Source: Corynebacterium marambiense (GTDB lineage: Bacteria > Actinomycetota > Actinomycetes > Mycobacteriales > Mycobacteriaceae). Taken from it: a stretch of DNA of 64,000 nt. The stretch lies in NCBI RefSeq assembly GCF_016342275.1, contig NZ_JAEIOT010000007.1:434001-498000 (forward strand), read 5' to 3'. The number at the start of each line of letters is the position of its first letter. Within the stretch, counting starts at the first letter, position 1. Below the pieces are notes generated by a model. The model did not search any database. It had not been told where the DNA came from and saw only the letters and a list, made by a program, of their open reading frames with translations. The position numbers and the translations under genes are program-made. This document shows positions 1 to 9,229 of this stretch, piece after piece.

Positions 1-612
1 GAACCCCGCCGGGGTATCACCTGGGCGACCCGCACCGGCTTCGACACTGCGACATCGGATGTCATGTTACGCACCGACACTGACGTTGCACCGGCCCCCG
101 ATTTCCTGGAGAGGCTCCACCGGGCCTGGGATCTGGCCGAGGATCAGATGCGATCCGGGGCGAGTCGGCGTCGGATCGTCGGCGTGACCGGGTCAGGGCG
201 ATTCGAGTTACCCGGGTGGCGGGGCTCGTTGGCCAGTGCCGCCTACCTGGGGGCGTATCGGGCCAGCGTCGGTTCCGCTCTCGGCCATCAACCGTTCTTC
301 GGGACAAACTACTGTATCCGGCGGGACTGGTGGCTGAAAATCCGCGATGAGGTGGACATGAGTGACACCGAGGTGCACGAAGACATGCACTTGAGTTTCG
401 CGGTACACCCCGACGAGACCGTCTGGTTGCAGTCCGATCTGACGCTGGCGATGGATGCCCGTGCAGTGGAACCTGGGCCACAGATGCTGCGTCGTTTCCG
501 CCGGGGCTTCCACACCATCGCGGTAAACTGGCGCCGCGAAAAACCCTGGCACCGTCTCGATTCCCGGGGGCTCCTGCCCACTCTGCACCCATCGAAGGAC
601 ACTCTCTCATGA
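1..612 (+). CDS. Family 2 glycosyltransferase, C-terminal part (5' end outside window)
   Basis: The reading frame is open from the first base, so the gene starts upstream of the window. The visible part contains an R-T-D-T-D stretch followed by V-A-P, the usual DxD metal/nucleotide-sugar motif of GT-A fold enzymes, and later an E-D-M-H-L-S-F block that matches the (E/D)D catalytic region of family 2 enzymes. No membrane segment is visible. The stop codon overlaps the crtI start (ATGA), so it is co-transcribed and probably translationally coupled with the carotenoid genes. This suggests glycosylation of a carotenoid or related isoprenoid, as CrtX does for decaprenoxanthin. The sugar and acceptor are inference, so no symbol is assigned. 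Confidence 0.75.
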   Translation, partial: EPRRGITWATRTGFDTATSDVMLRTDTDVAPAPDFLERLHRAWDLAEDQMRSGASRRRIVGVTGSGRFELPGWRGSLASAAYLGAYRASVGSALGHQPFFGTNYCIRRDWWLKIRDEVDMSDTEVHEDMHLSFAVHPDETVWLQSDLTLAMDARAVEPGPQMLRRFRRGFHTIAVNWRREKPWHRLDSRGLLPTLHPSKDTLS

Positions 613-2249
613 CCAGTACCACTACACCACGGACAGCCGTCATCATCGGGGCGGGGGTCGCTGGGCTCGCCACCGCCGCCCTGCTCGCCCGTGATGGTGT
701 GTCAGTCACCGTCGTCGAACAGGGATCCACTATCGGGGGACGGGCCGGCACGCTCACAGTAGACGAGGCGCCCGGTTTCCGATGGGACACCGGCCCGAGC
801 TGGTATCTCATGCCTGACGCCTTCGACCATTTCTTCCAGTTGATGGGCACCAGCACGGACGCCGAGGTCGGACTGACGTCCCTTGATCCGGCGTATCGAG
901 TGTACACCGAAGGCCATCCGCCACTGGATGTTCCTTCAGGACGGAACGAGGCCGCAGCATTGTTCGAGTCCATCGAGCCCGGAGCGGGTGCTCAGCTCGG
1001 GGAGTACCTCGATTCCGCGGCGGACGCGTACCGGATCGCGGTGGAGCGGTTCCTCTACACCACGTTCACCGGGCCCGCCGGATTCATCAACCAAGATGTG
1101 GGCCGTCATCTGGGGGTCCTGGCTACGTTGCTGACTACTTCACTGGAGGATTTCGCTGCCCGCTACGTCGACGACGTCCGGCTGCGCCAGATACTGACGT
1201 ACCCGGCGGTGTTCCTGTCTTCCCGTCCTGACCAGACCCCTGCCCTCTACCATCTGATGAGCCACACCGACCTGGACCAGGGGGTGCGCTATCCGGTGGG
1301 TGGATTCACCGCCCTGATCCAGGCCATCGACCGGGTCGCCCGCCGGGCCGGAGCAGTGATACGGACATCGAACCGGGTTCTCCGGATCACCACCGACGAT
1401 CACGCGAGATCGACGCGGAGATTCCCGGACCGGTTCGGGCGCCTCCGCCCGACGAAGGCCAGGGTGACCGGGGTACAGGTACTCGCCAGCGACGGTACAG
1501 TGGAGACCCTCACCGCAGATGTGGTGGTCAGCTGCGCCGACCTGCACCACACGGAGACCGCTCTGCTTCCCGCTCATCTGCGCAGTTACCCCGAAAGCTG
1601 GTGGGGTACCCGGAACCCGGGGCCTGGTACCGTCCTGGTGATGCTGGGTGTTCGGGGCGCGCTACCCCAGCTCGCACACCACACACTGTTGTTCTCCCGC
1701 GACTGGGACGCCGACTTCGACGCCGTATTCAACGGCCCGGGCATCGACCGGGAACTCCCCGCCTCCCGCTCGATCTATATCTCGAAGCCCTCGGCCACCG
1801 ACCCGGATGTCGCACCCGAGGGGCACGAGAACCTATTCGTCCTCATCCCGGTCCCCGCCGATCCGCAGCTCGGCCGCGGTACCGCTTACGCGCCGAATGC
1901 GGCCCCCCTGGTCGAAAGTATCGCCGATGCAGCGATCGAGCAGATAGCTCGGTGGACCGGAGTCGAGGATCTCGCCGAACGAATCGTGGTCCGCCGAACC
2001 CTCGGGCCCGGGGATTTCTCCGAGCGGTACAACGCGTGGCACGGCGGAAGCATCGGGCCCGCGCACACCCTCGCGCAATCAGCTTTTCTCCGGGGCACCA
2101 ACGCCAGCCACCTGGTGGATGGTCTGTACTACGCCGGCGCCACAACCCTCCCTGGGGTCGGCGTACCGATGTGTCTGATCTCCGCGGAGAACGTACTCAA
2201 GCGTCTGCGTGGCGACAGGACACCTTCGCCGCTACCGGAGCCGATCTGA
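609..2249 (+). CDS. crtI: Phytoene desaturase
   Basis: This FAD-dependent desaturase converts phytoene to lycopene in the carotenoid pathway. The 546-residue protein opens with a dinucleotide-binding motif (IIGAGVAGL) and continues V-V-E-Q-G-S-T-I-G-G-R-A-G, typical of CrtI/amine-oxidase-like enzymes. It ends with the family's C-terminal FAD signature (YYAGATTLPGVGVPM). Length fits bacterial CrtI at about 500-550 residues. The start overlaps the upstream glycosyltransferase stop, and crtYe begins one base after this stop. The directly following crtYe, crtYf and crtEb make the product lycopene destined for C50 carotenoid formation rather than an unrelated oxidase. Confidence 0.93.
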   Translation: MTSTTTPRTAVIIGAGVAGLATAALLARDGVSVTVVEQGSTIGGRAGTLTVDEAPGFRWDTGPSWYLMPDAFDHFFQLMGTSTDAEVGLTSLDPAYRVYTEGHPPLDVPSGRNEAAALFESIEPGAGAQLGEYLDSAADAYRIAVERFLYTTFTGPAGFINQDVGRHLGVLATLLTTSLEDFAARYVDDVRLRQILTYPAVFLSSRPDQTPALYHLMSHTDLDQGVRYPVGGFTALIQAIDRVARRAGAVIRTSNRVLRITTDDHARSTRRFPDRFGRLRPTKARVTGVQVLASDGTVETLTADVVVSCADLHHTETALLPAHLRSYPESWWGTRNPGPGTVLVMLGVRGALPQLAHHTLLFSRDWDADFDAVFNGPGIDRELPASRSIYISKPSATDPDVAPEGHENLFVLIPVPADPQLGRGTAYAPNAAPLVESIADAAIEQIARWTGVEDLAERIVVRRTLGPGDFSERYNAWHGGSIGPAHTLAQSAFLRGTNASHLVDGLYYAGATTLPGVGVPMCLISAENVLKRLRGDRTPSPLPEPI

Positions 2250-2250
2250 G

Positions 2251-2580
2251 ATGGACCAGTGGCTCTACCTGGCGAGTATTCTCGGCTCGATTCTGGCGAT
2301 GGGGTTGTGCGACTACCGATGGCGTCTAACGTTCACGGCGGCACCCGCACGTGCGACAGTGACCAGCGTCCTTCTGGTGGGGGTATTTCTGGCGTGGGAC
2401 GGCATCGGGATCGTCAGCGGAGTCTTCTTCCGTGGTACATCACGGTGGATGAGCGGAGTGGAACTCGCCCCCGAATTGCCGCTGGAGGAGCCTTTCTTCC
2501 TCTTCTTCCTGGTCTATCTGGCGCTCAACCTCACCTCCTTCACCCGCATGACGATATCCAGGACGGTGGTCATCCGATGA
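2251..2580 (+). CDS. crtYe: C50 carotenoid epsilon-cyclase subunit e
   Basis: A 109-residue membrane protein with three predicted hydrophobic segments and the P-E-L-P-L-E-E-P-F-F-L-F-F motif characteristic of heterodimeric lycopene cyclases (CrtYc/CrtYe/LbtA-like). The start at 2251 follows the crtI stop by one base, and the stop overlaps the crtYf start (ATGA). With CrtYf it is expected to cyclise the C50 intermediate flavuxanthin to decaprenoxanthin in the membrane. The e/f assignment rests on gene order (crtI, Ye, Yf, Eb), which is the arrangement in Corynebacterium glutamicum. Beta or gamma cyclisation by a related CrtYcYd pair cannot be excluded from sequence reading alone. Confidence 0.85.
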   Translation: MDQWLYLASILGSILAMGLCDYRWRLTFTAAPARATVTSVLLVGVFLAWDGIGIVSGVFFRGTSRWMSGVELAPELPLEEPFFLFFLVYLALNLTSFTRMTISRTVVIR

Positions 2581-2870
2581 CGTATCTGCTGATCAGTCTT
2601 CCATTCGTGCTTGCCGCCGCGGCGGTGTGGTGGACCAGGAGACACTCGGTTCCCGGGCAGACCACCGTGACCGCGGTGGTCGTCACCACGCTCGTTGCCC
2701 TCACCATTGTCTTCGACAATCTCATGATCAGGGCTGGACTGGTGGGTTATGATCCGGCACACCACACGGGTCTGGCCATCGGCGTGATGCCCGTGGAGGA
2801 TCTCGCGTACGCGGTGGTCGCGGGGATAGCCGTACCCGCGATCTGGCCGGGGAGGGGAAGCCGCCGATGA
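2577..2870 (+). CDS. crtYf: C50 carotenoid epsilon-cyclase subunit f
   Basis: A 97-residue integral membrane protein with about three hydrophobic helices. It carries F-D-N-L-M-I near the middle and G-V-M-P-V-E-D-L-A-Y toward the end; the P-(V/L)-E-(D/E) pattern is the second half of the heterodimeric lycopene cyclase active site, complementary to the motif in CrtYe. It overlaps its neighbours on both sides by four bases, a tightly coupled arrangement suited to two subunits made in equal amounts. The start at 2577 is the only ATG consistent with this coupling. Confidence 0.85.
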   Translation: MTYLLISLPFVLAAAAVWWTRRHSVPGQTTVTAVVVTTLVALTIVFDNLMIRAGLVGYDPAHHTGLAIGVMPVEDLAYAVVAGIAVPAIWPGRGSRR

Positions 2871-3730
2871 TTTCCGCCCTCCTGCGCATCCTGGGCGCCT
2901 CCCGACCGTTGAGCTGGGTCAACACCGCCTTCCCGTTCCTCGCCGCCTACCTCGTCACCGGTGGCGGCATGGACACCCGGTTCTACCTGGGCACCTTCTT
3001 CTTCCTCATCCCCTACAACATCGCGATGTACGGCATCAATGATGTCTTCGACTTCGAGTCCGATATCCTCAACCCGCGGAAAGGCGGCGTCGAAGGAACC
3101 GTCCTTGCCAGGGAACACCACCGGACCCTGCTGTGGGCTGCGGCGATCAGTTGCCTGCCGTTCGTGGTGTACCTCTACGCGGTGGGCACGCGGGCATCCG
3201 GAATCTGGTTCACGATGTCGCTGTTCGCGCTCCTCGCTTACTCGGTGCCCGGTCTCAGATTCAAAGAGCGCCCTTTCCTCGACTCGGTCACTTCCTCGGT
3301 GCACTTCGTTTCACCGGCGCTGGTCGCCGGCACCATGATCCCGGGTGGGGTAAATACGTGGTTCATGTGGTGTATGGTCGCCTTCTTCCTCTGGGGCATG
3401 GCCAGCCACGCTCTCGGCGCAATCCAGGACGTCACCGCCGACCGCCAGGGCGGGCTGTCCTCGATAGCGACGGTCCTCGGTGCGCGCACCACCGCGAGGC
3501 TCGCCACCGCCCAGTATCTCGTCGCGTCACTGATCCTGTTCCTCCTCCCCCATCCGAGCTGGATAGCGGGCCTGGTCATTCTCCCGTACGCAATCAACTC
3601 AGCGAGATTCCGGTTCATCACCGACGAGACGTGCACCCGCGCCCGCTCGGGATGGCGTTTCTTCCTCTACATCAACTTTTTCGCGGGCTCCGTACTCAGC
3701 ATCACCATGCTGTGGGTGGGTCTCCGGTAG
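2867..3730 (+). CDS. crtEb: Lycopene elongase (UbiA-type prenyltransferase)
   Basis: A 287-residue polytopic membrane prenyltransferase. It shows the first Asp-rich motif of the UbiA superfamily (N-D-V-F-D-F-E-S-D, about residues 58-66) and a second Asp motif (Q-D-V-T-A-D, about residues 187-192). Such enzymes add two dimethylallyl units to lycopene to give C50 flavuxanthin. It is last in the overlapping crtI-Ye-Yf-Eb string, with a four-base overlap with crtYf. Length and position match the Corynebacterium gene. Chlorophyll or menaquinone prenyltransferases are the structural relatives, but the context makes the elongase call strong. Confidence 0.9.
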   Translation: MISALLRILGASRPLSWVNTAFPFLAAYLVTGGGMDTRFYLGTFFFLIPYNIAMYGINDVFDFESDILNPRKGGVEGTVLAREHHRTLLWAAAISCLPFVVYLYAVGTRASGIWFTMSLFALLAYSVPGLRFKERPFLDSVTSSVHFVSPALVAGTMIPGGVNTWFMWCMVAFFLWGMASHALGAIQDVTADRQGGLSSIATVLGARTTARLATAQYLVASLILFLLPHPSWIAGLVILPYAINSARFRFITDETCTRARSGWRFFLYINFFAGSVLSITMLWVGLR

Positions 3731-3799
3731 CACCGCTGGCTGGCCGATGTGTGTCCGCGGTCCTACCGCGACAGCGGACGGGGCGCCTAATCTATCTTC

Positions 3800-4618
3800 A
3801 TGGATGCTCTTCATGATCTGCTCACCCGCGACCGGATCGCCGTCGGTGTCCCCGCACGCGACTGGCGGGAGGCGATCCGCCGCGCCGGAGAACTACTGGT
3901 GTCGACGGATGCGACCGACGCCGGGTACACCGACGAGATGATCGGGACCGTCGAAGAAAACGGTCCCTACATCGTCATCGCTCCCGGCGTCGCGTTCGCC
4001 CACGCCCGCCCCTCCAGATCCGTTCACCGCACAGCTCTGTCGTTGATCGTTCTGACGGACCCGGTGTCCTTCGGTCATCCGTCCAATGATCCGGTGGATA
4101 TCGTGGTCGCTCTGTCCGCCACCGATCCGGACACGCACGTGAAAGCGATGAAGGTTCTCGCCCGGGGTCTGGGATCCGAGGAGCTTCGCGCCGCCCTACG
4201 CGAGGCGGCCACAGCTGATGAGGTGATTGAACTCATTGATCGGGCCACGACACGGACACGGATCACCCGCGATACGTCACCGACACCGAGGGACACCCCA
4301 GCACCTAGCGGTGCCGATGAAACCGTCCCCAGCAAGGGCCTGATCCTCACGGTGTGCGGAAACGGCCTCGGCACCTCCCTGTTCCTGAAGAACACCCTCG
4401 AGGACGTGCTCGACGAGTGGGGCTGGTCGCGGTACATGACGGTTGAGGCCACCGACACGATCTCCGCGAAGGGGAAGTCCGGGGACGCCGACTGCATCCT
4501 CACCTCCGGGGAGATAGCCCGGGCCCTCGGGGACCTCGGGGTCCCGATGCGGGTGATATCCAACTTCACCTCCACCGACGAGATCGACGCCGCCCTCCGC
4601 GAGATCTACGCGGTCTGA
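3800..4618 (+). CDS. PTS EIIA-EIIB fusion, ascorbate (L-ascorbate/SgaT) type
   Basis: A single 272-residue protein carries two PTS domains. Residues 1-150 look like a type-2 EIIA with the phosphoryl-accepting histidine in GVAFAHARPS (His68). A Thr/Pro-rich linker follows (about 150-178), then an EIIB domain with the phospho-cysteine in TVCGNGLGTS (Cys186). It would relay phosphate from HPr to the sugar entering through the EIIC encoded 31 bases downstream. The EIIA-EIIB order and the UlaA-like EIIC place it in the ascorbate/SGC family. No ascorbate catabolic genes lie nearby, so the real substrate is open. Confidence 0.87.
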   Translation: MDALHDLLTRDRIAVGVPARDWREAIRRAGELLVSTDATDAGYTDEMIGTVEENGPYIVIAPGVAFAHARPSRSVHRTALSLIVLTDPVSFGHPSNDPVDIVVALSATDPDTHVKAMKVLARGLGSEELRAALREAATADEVIELIDRATTRTRITRDTSPTPRDTPAPSGADETVPSKGLILTVCGNGLGTSLFLKNTLEDVLDEWGWSRYMTVEATDTISAKGKSGDADCILTSGEIARALGDLGVPMRVISNFTSTDEIDAALREIYAV

Positions 4619-4649
4619 CCGGCACCACCACACAGAAAGGACTTCCGAC

Positions 4650-6239
4650 ATGGTTGTCATCGAGTTCCTGGTCAACCAGATCCTCTCGGTCCCGGCGTTC
4701 CTCATCGGCATCATCACCGCGGTGGGGCTCGCGGCACTCCGCAAATCGACGGGCGAGGTCATCGGAGGCGCGGTCAAGGCGACCCTCGGTTTCCTGCTCA
4801 TCGGCGCCGGTGCCGGTCTCGTCGTCACCTCCCTGGAACCATTGGGCACGATGATCACCGGTGCCACCGGGGCGCGGGGCGTGGTGCCGACCAATGAGGC
4901 GATCGTGGGGATCGCGCAGGAGAACTACGGCGCACAGGTCGCCTGGTTGATGGTCCTCGGTTTCGCGGTGTCGCTGCTGCTGGCGCGATTCACACCCCTG
5001 CACTACGTGTTCCTCACCGGCCACCACGTGCTATTCATGGCGACGCTGATCACCATCGTCCTGGCGACGGCGGGCTTCTCGGCGGGTGTCACCGTTCCGC
5101 TCGGGGCAGTGCTGCTGGGGATCCTCATGGTGTCCCTGCCTGCGTTCGTGCACCCGTGGACCAGACGGATCACCGGCGACGACTCGATCGCCATGGGACA
5201 CTTCGGTACGGCCGGGTACATCGTCGCGGGTGGTGTCGGCTCGCTCGTCGGCGGACGGAAACCGGAGAAGCTGTCCCCGTCCACCGAGAACCTCAAACTG
5301 CCCGAGGGACTGAAGTTCCTCCGGGACTCGATGGTCGCCACCGCGCTGTCCATGGCGCTGATGTACGTCATCCTCGCGGTGATCTTCCTCATCCGGGCCG
5401 ACCGGGACGAGGCGTTCGCCGCATTCGAGGACGGTGCCTCCGATGTGGGGGCGTACCTGATGCACTCGTTCACCCTGGGCCTGCAGTTCGGTGTCGGCGT
5501 GGCGGTGATCCTGTTCGGTGTGCGCACCATCCTCGGTGAATTGGTGCCGGCGTTCCAGGGCATCGCCGCGAAATTCGTGCCCGGAGCTATCCCGGCCCTC
5601 GACTGCCCGATCGTCTTCCCCTACGCGCCGAACGCCGTGCTCATCGGGTTCATCTCCTCCTTCATCGGCGGGCTGGTCGGCCTGGCGCTGCTGCAGGTCG
5701 CGTTCAACCCGCTGTTCGGTGTCGTGCTGATCCTGCCGGGACTGGTCCCCCACTTCTTCACCGGTGGTGCGGCGGGTGTCTACGGCAACGCCACCGGCGG
5801 ACGACGCGGTGCCGTGGCCGGCGCATTCGCCAACGGTCTCTTCATCACCCTCGGCCCCGCGTTCCTCATGCAGGTGCTGGGCGTGTTCTCCGGGGAGAAC
5901 ACCACCTTCGGCGACGCCGACTTCGCCTGGTTCGGCATCCTGATCGGCGCCGCGGCGAAGACCGGGACGATCGCGGGAACGATCCTGCTCCTGCTCATCG
6001 GTGCGGCGATCCTCGGCGGTGCGATCCTCGTGCAACGGCGCGTCGTCGACACCGGTTGGGATCCGAGTCCCGCACGCGCGGTCGTGTCCACGGGCGCCGT
6101 GGTCAGTGGTTCGCCGACGGCCTCCCCGCGAGCCGCCTCAGGCCCGGACGTCTCCTCCGGGTATCCGAAGATCGCACCTCCCAACGGCGCACCGGTTCCC
6201 CCTCCCCGGCGCGCGCACGAACCTGACTCTCCGTCGTGA
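4650..6239 (+). CDS. ulaA: PTS EIIC, ascorbate-type permease (UlaA family)
   Basis: A 529-residue membrane permease with ten or more hydrophobic helices and the family stretches V-P-T-N-E-A-I-V and F-T-G-G-A-A-G-V-Y-G-N-A-T-G-G-R-R-G-A. It is the sugar-translocating component of a UlaA/SgaT phosphotransferase system and works with the EIIAB encoded immediately upstream. A GAAAGGA ribosome site lies about 8 bases before the ATG. The last roughly 50 residues are a Pro/Ser-rich hydrophilic tail beyond the final helix, longer than in enteric UlaA. The symbol denotes the family; transport of ascorbate itself is inference. Confidence 0.85.
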   Translation: MVVIEFLVNQILSVPAFLIGIITAVGLAALRKSTGEVIGGAVKATLGFLLIGAGAGLVVTSLEPLGTMITGATGARGVVPTNEAIVGIAQENYGAQVAWLMVLGFAVSLLLARFTPLHYVFLTGHHVLFMATLITIVLATAGFSAGVTVPLGAVLLGILMVSLPAFVHPWTRRITGDDSIAMGHFGTAGYIVAGGVGSLVGGRKPEKLSPSTENLKLPEGLKFLRDSMVATALSMALMYVILAVIFLIRADRDEAFAAFEDGASDVGAYLMHSFTLGLQFGVGVAVILFGVRTILGELVPAFQGIAAKFVPGAIPALDCPIVFPYAPNAVLIGFISSFIGGLVGLALLQVAFNPLFGVVLILPGLVPHFFTGGAAGVYGNATGGRRGAVAGAFANGLFITLGPAFLMQVLGVFSGENTTFGDADFAWFGILIGAAAKTGTIAGTILLLLIGAAILGGAILVQRRVVDTGWDPSPARAVVSTGAVVSGSPTASPRAASGPDVSSGYPKIAPPNGAPVPPPRRAHEPDSPS

Positions 6240-6314
6240 CAGGCTGCCACGGCACCCGGCGTGGAGGGTCGGACGTGGCTAGAATGAGGGGCCGCAACCG
6301 CCGCTGACCCGACG

Positions 6315-7112
6315 ATGACGAAAGCTGCACATCTTTTCACCGTGACTCCCCTACCACCGTCCCCGCGCCACCGTGATGTGCCCGCTGCAACGGCCTCGAT
6401 CGCCGCTGCTGTGGCGCTGCTGTTGGCGACCCTGGGGTTAAATTACACGAGGAGTCACGTCGGCTACGCCGGACTGGCCGCCGCGACGGTGGCATTCGGT
6501 GCGGCGAGTGCCCTCGCTCAGTTGTATCGCCCGGGCAGGGTTACGGTGTTCCGGGCGCTGTCCGCGGCCGGGGGTATCGCGTTGCTCATGCTGGGGGTAC
6601 TCGTCGCGGCGAGCCGAGTCACGTCCCTGGACGAGGTATTCACGGTGACCACCCTGGCGACGGTGTATCTCACTCCCCCGGCCGTCATCGCGTGTCTGGC
6701 TGGCGGGCTCGGTCAGCTTCCCGGGCAGTGGATCCCCAGGGTGGGCTTCAGCGTGGTCGGTGCGGCGGCAGCCGGCTGGTTCGCGCTCGGCCCCGATACC
6801 CCGGCGACCCGCGGGCTCGTGGTCGTCTCCGCGATCCTCGCTCTCCTCGGTTGTGTACCGGTGCTCACCGGAGCCCGCAACTGCAGCGTGCGCGATCATG
6901 GCTGGCGGTGGACTGCGGTCACCGCCGCCGCCGGGATTCTCGCGGCGACGATGCTCTATGCGGTTGTTCTCGCGGCCACTCCGATCACCTGGTGGCCGGC
7001 CCAGGCCCCGAGCATCGTGCTGGCGTGGGCCTACATCATCGCCGCGGCCCTACCTGTGGCGGCGGGCGTAACCTACCGCGATCGGCCGGCCCACCCCGAG
7101 ATGACGGGCTAG
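6315..7112 (+). CDS. Uncharacterised polytopic membrane protein
   Basis: This is a 265-residue hydrophobic protein with about seven or eight predicted transmembrane helices separated by short loops. The first helix is preceded by a short polar N-terminus of about 22 residues. I recognise no motif or family. A TAGAAT hexamer at 6280-6285 could be the -10 box of its own promoter. It converges on the secreted-protein gene from the other strand, with a four-base overlap of stop regions. Composition matches the neighbouring core genes, so there is no sign of recent transfer. The exact start is uncertain because no clear ribosome site precedes 6315. Confidence 0.6.
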   Translation: MTKAAHLFTVTPLPPSPRHRDVPAATASIAAAVALLLATLGLNYTRSHVGYAGLAAATVAFGAASALAQLYRPGRVTVFRALSAAGGIALLMLGVLVAASRVTSLDEVFTVTTLATVYLTPPAVIACLAGGLGQLPGQWIPRVGFSVVGAAAAGWFALGPDTPATRGLVVVSAILALLGCVPVLTGARNCSVRDHGWRWTAVTAAAGILAATMLYAVVLAATPITWWPAQAPSIVLAWAYIIAAALPVAAGVTYRDRPAHPEMTG

Positions 7113-7612
7113 TTCAGCTGATCTTCACCGAGGGTGATCCTCGTGATCGCCCGCCCGTTGATGCCGCCCGGGACCTTCACATCGATCCTCGGGTAGCTGG
7201 CGACGGCAGCGCACGGCCCTTCGCCGACGCCCGGGCGGAGCCCTTCGACGGCGGCGACGCCAACGGTGTTCGGGGTGGTGGTGACCACGCCACGGACTCC
7301 GTAGCAGCTACTGTCACCGGAGGGGATCGTCATGCGGATGGTGTCGTTGTCGATCACGGTGTAGAAGAAATCGGTCTGGTGCTCGGAGTGCATGCCGGTC
7401 GCGGGTTCTCCGGTCGTGCCGGTATGCGGGTGGAGGGGCATCCCGAACACCTGGATGATCTGTCCGATGAACCACTCGAGGGTGGACTCGGAGGAGTTGG
7501 TCCCCGATGAACCGAACACGTGCTCATCCGCGGAGGCGACCGCGGGGGACGCGCCGAGGAGCAGAAGGGTTGAGGCGATGGTGGCGGTCATCCGCCGGGG
7601 CAGCTTGTGCAT
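7109..7612 (-). CDS. Uncharacterised small secreted protein
   Basis: A 167-residue protein with a classical Sec signal peptide: MHKLPRRM, a hydrophobic stretch, then A-V-A-S-A before D-E, giving a likely cleavage near residue 29. The start at 7612 is preferred over an in-frame ATG 36 bases upstream because an AGGAG site sits about 8 bases before it and the signal peptide then begins at once. The mature domain contains two cysteines (in S-S-C-Y-G and G-P-C-A-A) that could form a disulfide, and several histidines near its start. No known domain is recognised. It is likely exported across the membrane and monocistronic. Confidence 0.65.
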   Translation of the reverse strand: MHKLPRRMTATIASTLLLLGASPAVASADEHVFGSSGTNSSESTLEWFIGQIIQVFGMPLHPHTGTTGEPATGMHSEHQTDFFYTVIDNDTIRMTIPSGDSSCYGVRGVVTTTPNTVGVAAVEGLRPGVGEGPCAAVASYPRIDVKVPGGINGRAITRITLGEDQLN

Positions 7613-7780
7613 GATGGAGACTCCTGGTGTGCGGTGCGGGAGGGACAACGCCCGTTATAGCAGATTCTCTTTTCTGCACGGCCCGAAAATCATCCCCGTA
7701 ACCGATCAGATCGGGTTCAGGTTTCCACCGGTGCGCAGCGGTCGTCCACCGATTGGCGTCGTGCAGCGGGGGTTGCCGGG

Positions 7781-9217
7781 TCACCTTCGCCCGATGATGC
7801 CGTCCAGATCGAGGGCCTGCTCCACCGCGTCCGCGATCAGATCCAGCTGGCGGAGGCGTTCGGCGTGGAAGGAGGTGTCCGCCGCGAGGACGAACCCGCT
7901 CCGCCCGGTGGCTGCGGCGATGTCCCGGAGGAAGGCACGTCGGTGTCCGTCATGCTCCAGGTGGCCGTGCCGGTGGGTACCGAAGCTGACACCGCGTCTG
8001 GCTCCCTCGTCCCCGATCCACGGCTGTTCGGTGGAGCGCGCAACCCTCCCGTGGTGCACCTCGTAGGCTCCCCCCTCGTGCCGGATGAGGGTCTTGTCCG
8101 GGTGGAACACGATGTCTGTGTCGAACACCCCGAGGCCGTCGACGGGGCCGGTGGAACCGGACTCCACTGGATCGGTGATGCTGCGGCACAGCATCTGGTA
8201 ACCACCGCAGATCCCGAGCACCGGCCGGTTCTCCCGGACACGCGCGGTGACGGCTGCCGCGATCCCCGTCCGTCGCAGCCAGGCGAGATCGTCGACGGTG
8301 GCACGTGTCCCGGGGAGAACCACGAGGTCGGCGTCGGCGATCTGGTCCGCGTCTGCCGACCAGACGACACTCACCCCGGGCTCGCAGGCGAGTGCCTCGA
8401 CGTCGGTCGCGTTCGAGATCCGCGGCAGCCGGACGGCCGCGACCCGCAGGCGCTGGGTGCCAAGGGCGGGTGTGGCGGGTCCGACGCTCGCGCCGAGTGG
8501 CGACTGGAGCGAATCTTCGGCGTCGATCCACAGCCCGTCGATGAACGGCAGTACCCCGACGGTGGGTACCCCGGTCAGTTCCTCGAGTTGGACGAGGCCC
8601 GGGTCGAGGATGGTCTGGTCACCGCGGAACTTGTTGATGATGAACCCGCGGATCCGGGCCCGGTCCCCGGCGTCGACGATCTGGTGGGTGCCGTAGAGAT
8701 GGGCGAGCACTCCCCCGCGGTCGATGTCGCCGACGATGTAGACGGGCAGGTCGCAGGCCTCGGCGAGGCCGAAGTTGGCGACGTCGGTTGCCCGGAGGTT
8801 GATCTCCGCCGGCGAACCCGCACCCTCGCAGATGACGACGTCGAACCGGCGGCGCAGGTCGGTCAGGCACTCGGCCGCGACCTGTCTGAGGTGGGTGCGG
8901 TGCTCGATGTAGTTCCGGGCGCTCACCGAACCGGTGGCACGCCCCCGGACCACGAGTTGGCTCGTGCGGTCGCTGCCGGGTTTGAGGAGTACCGGGTTGA
9001 AGTCCACGCTGGGGTCCAGCCCGCACGCCGCGGCTTGCAGTGCCTGGGCGCGCCCGATCTCTCCGCCGTCGGGGCAGACGGCGGAGTTGTTCGACATGTT
9101 CTGCGCCTTGAACGGCGCGACGGAGACACCACGGCGCGCCAGTGCCCGACAGATTCCGGCGACGATGACGGATTTACCGGCGTCGGAGGTGGTTCCGGCG
9201 ATGAGGATTGCGGACAC
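7781..9217 (-). CDS. cobQ: Cobyric acid synthase (adenosylcobyrate amidotransferase)
   Basis: CobQ amidates four carboxyl side chains of adenosylcobyrinic acid a,c-diamide using glutamine and ATP in cobalamin synthesis. The 478-residue protein starts with the deviant P-loop of the family ([10 protein letters not shown]), followed by F-K-A-Q-N-M-S-N-N and G-E-I-G-R-A-Q. It ends in a class I glutamine amidotransferase domain with the nucleophile cysteine in [10 protein letters not shown] (about residue 335-345). Length is normal. It lies 12 bases after map on the same strand, so the two may be co-transcribed. No other cobalamin genes are in view, consistent with salvage or a scattered pathway. 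Confidence 0.93.
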   Translation of the reverse strand: MSAILIAGTTSDAGKSVIVAGICRALARRGVSVAPFKAQNMSNNSAVCPDGGEIGRAQALQAAACGLDPSVDFNPVLLKPGSDRTSQLVVRGRATGSVSARNYIEHRTHLRQVAAECLTDLRRRFDVVICEGAGSPAEINLRATDVANFGLAEACDLPVYIVGDIDRGGVLAHLYGTHQIVDAGDRARIRGFIINKFRGDQTILDPGLVQLEELTGVPTVGVLPFIDGLWIDAEDSLQSPLGASVGPATPALGTQRLRVAAVRLPRISNATDVEALACEPGVSVVWSADADQIADADLVVLPGTRATVDDLAWLRRTGIAAAVTARVRENRPVLGICGGYQMLCRSITDPVESGSTGPVDGLGVFDTDIVFHPDKTLIRHEGGAYEVHHGRVARSTEQPWIGDEGARRGVSFGTHRHGHLEHDGHRRAFLRDIAAATGRSGFVLAADTSFHAERLRQLDLIADAVEQALDLDGIIGRR

Positions 9218-9229
9218 GGTCGTGCCGGA

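Noticed and set aside
62..973. 303-codon minus-strand frame opposite the glycosyltransferase and crtI
   Set aside because: Arg/Pro/Ser-rich antisense sequence with no motif, spanning the junction of two real genes.
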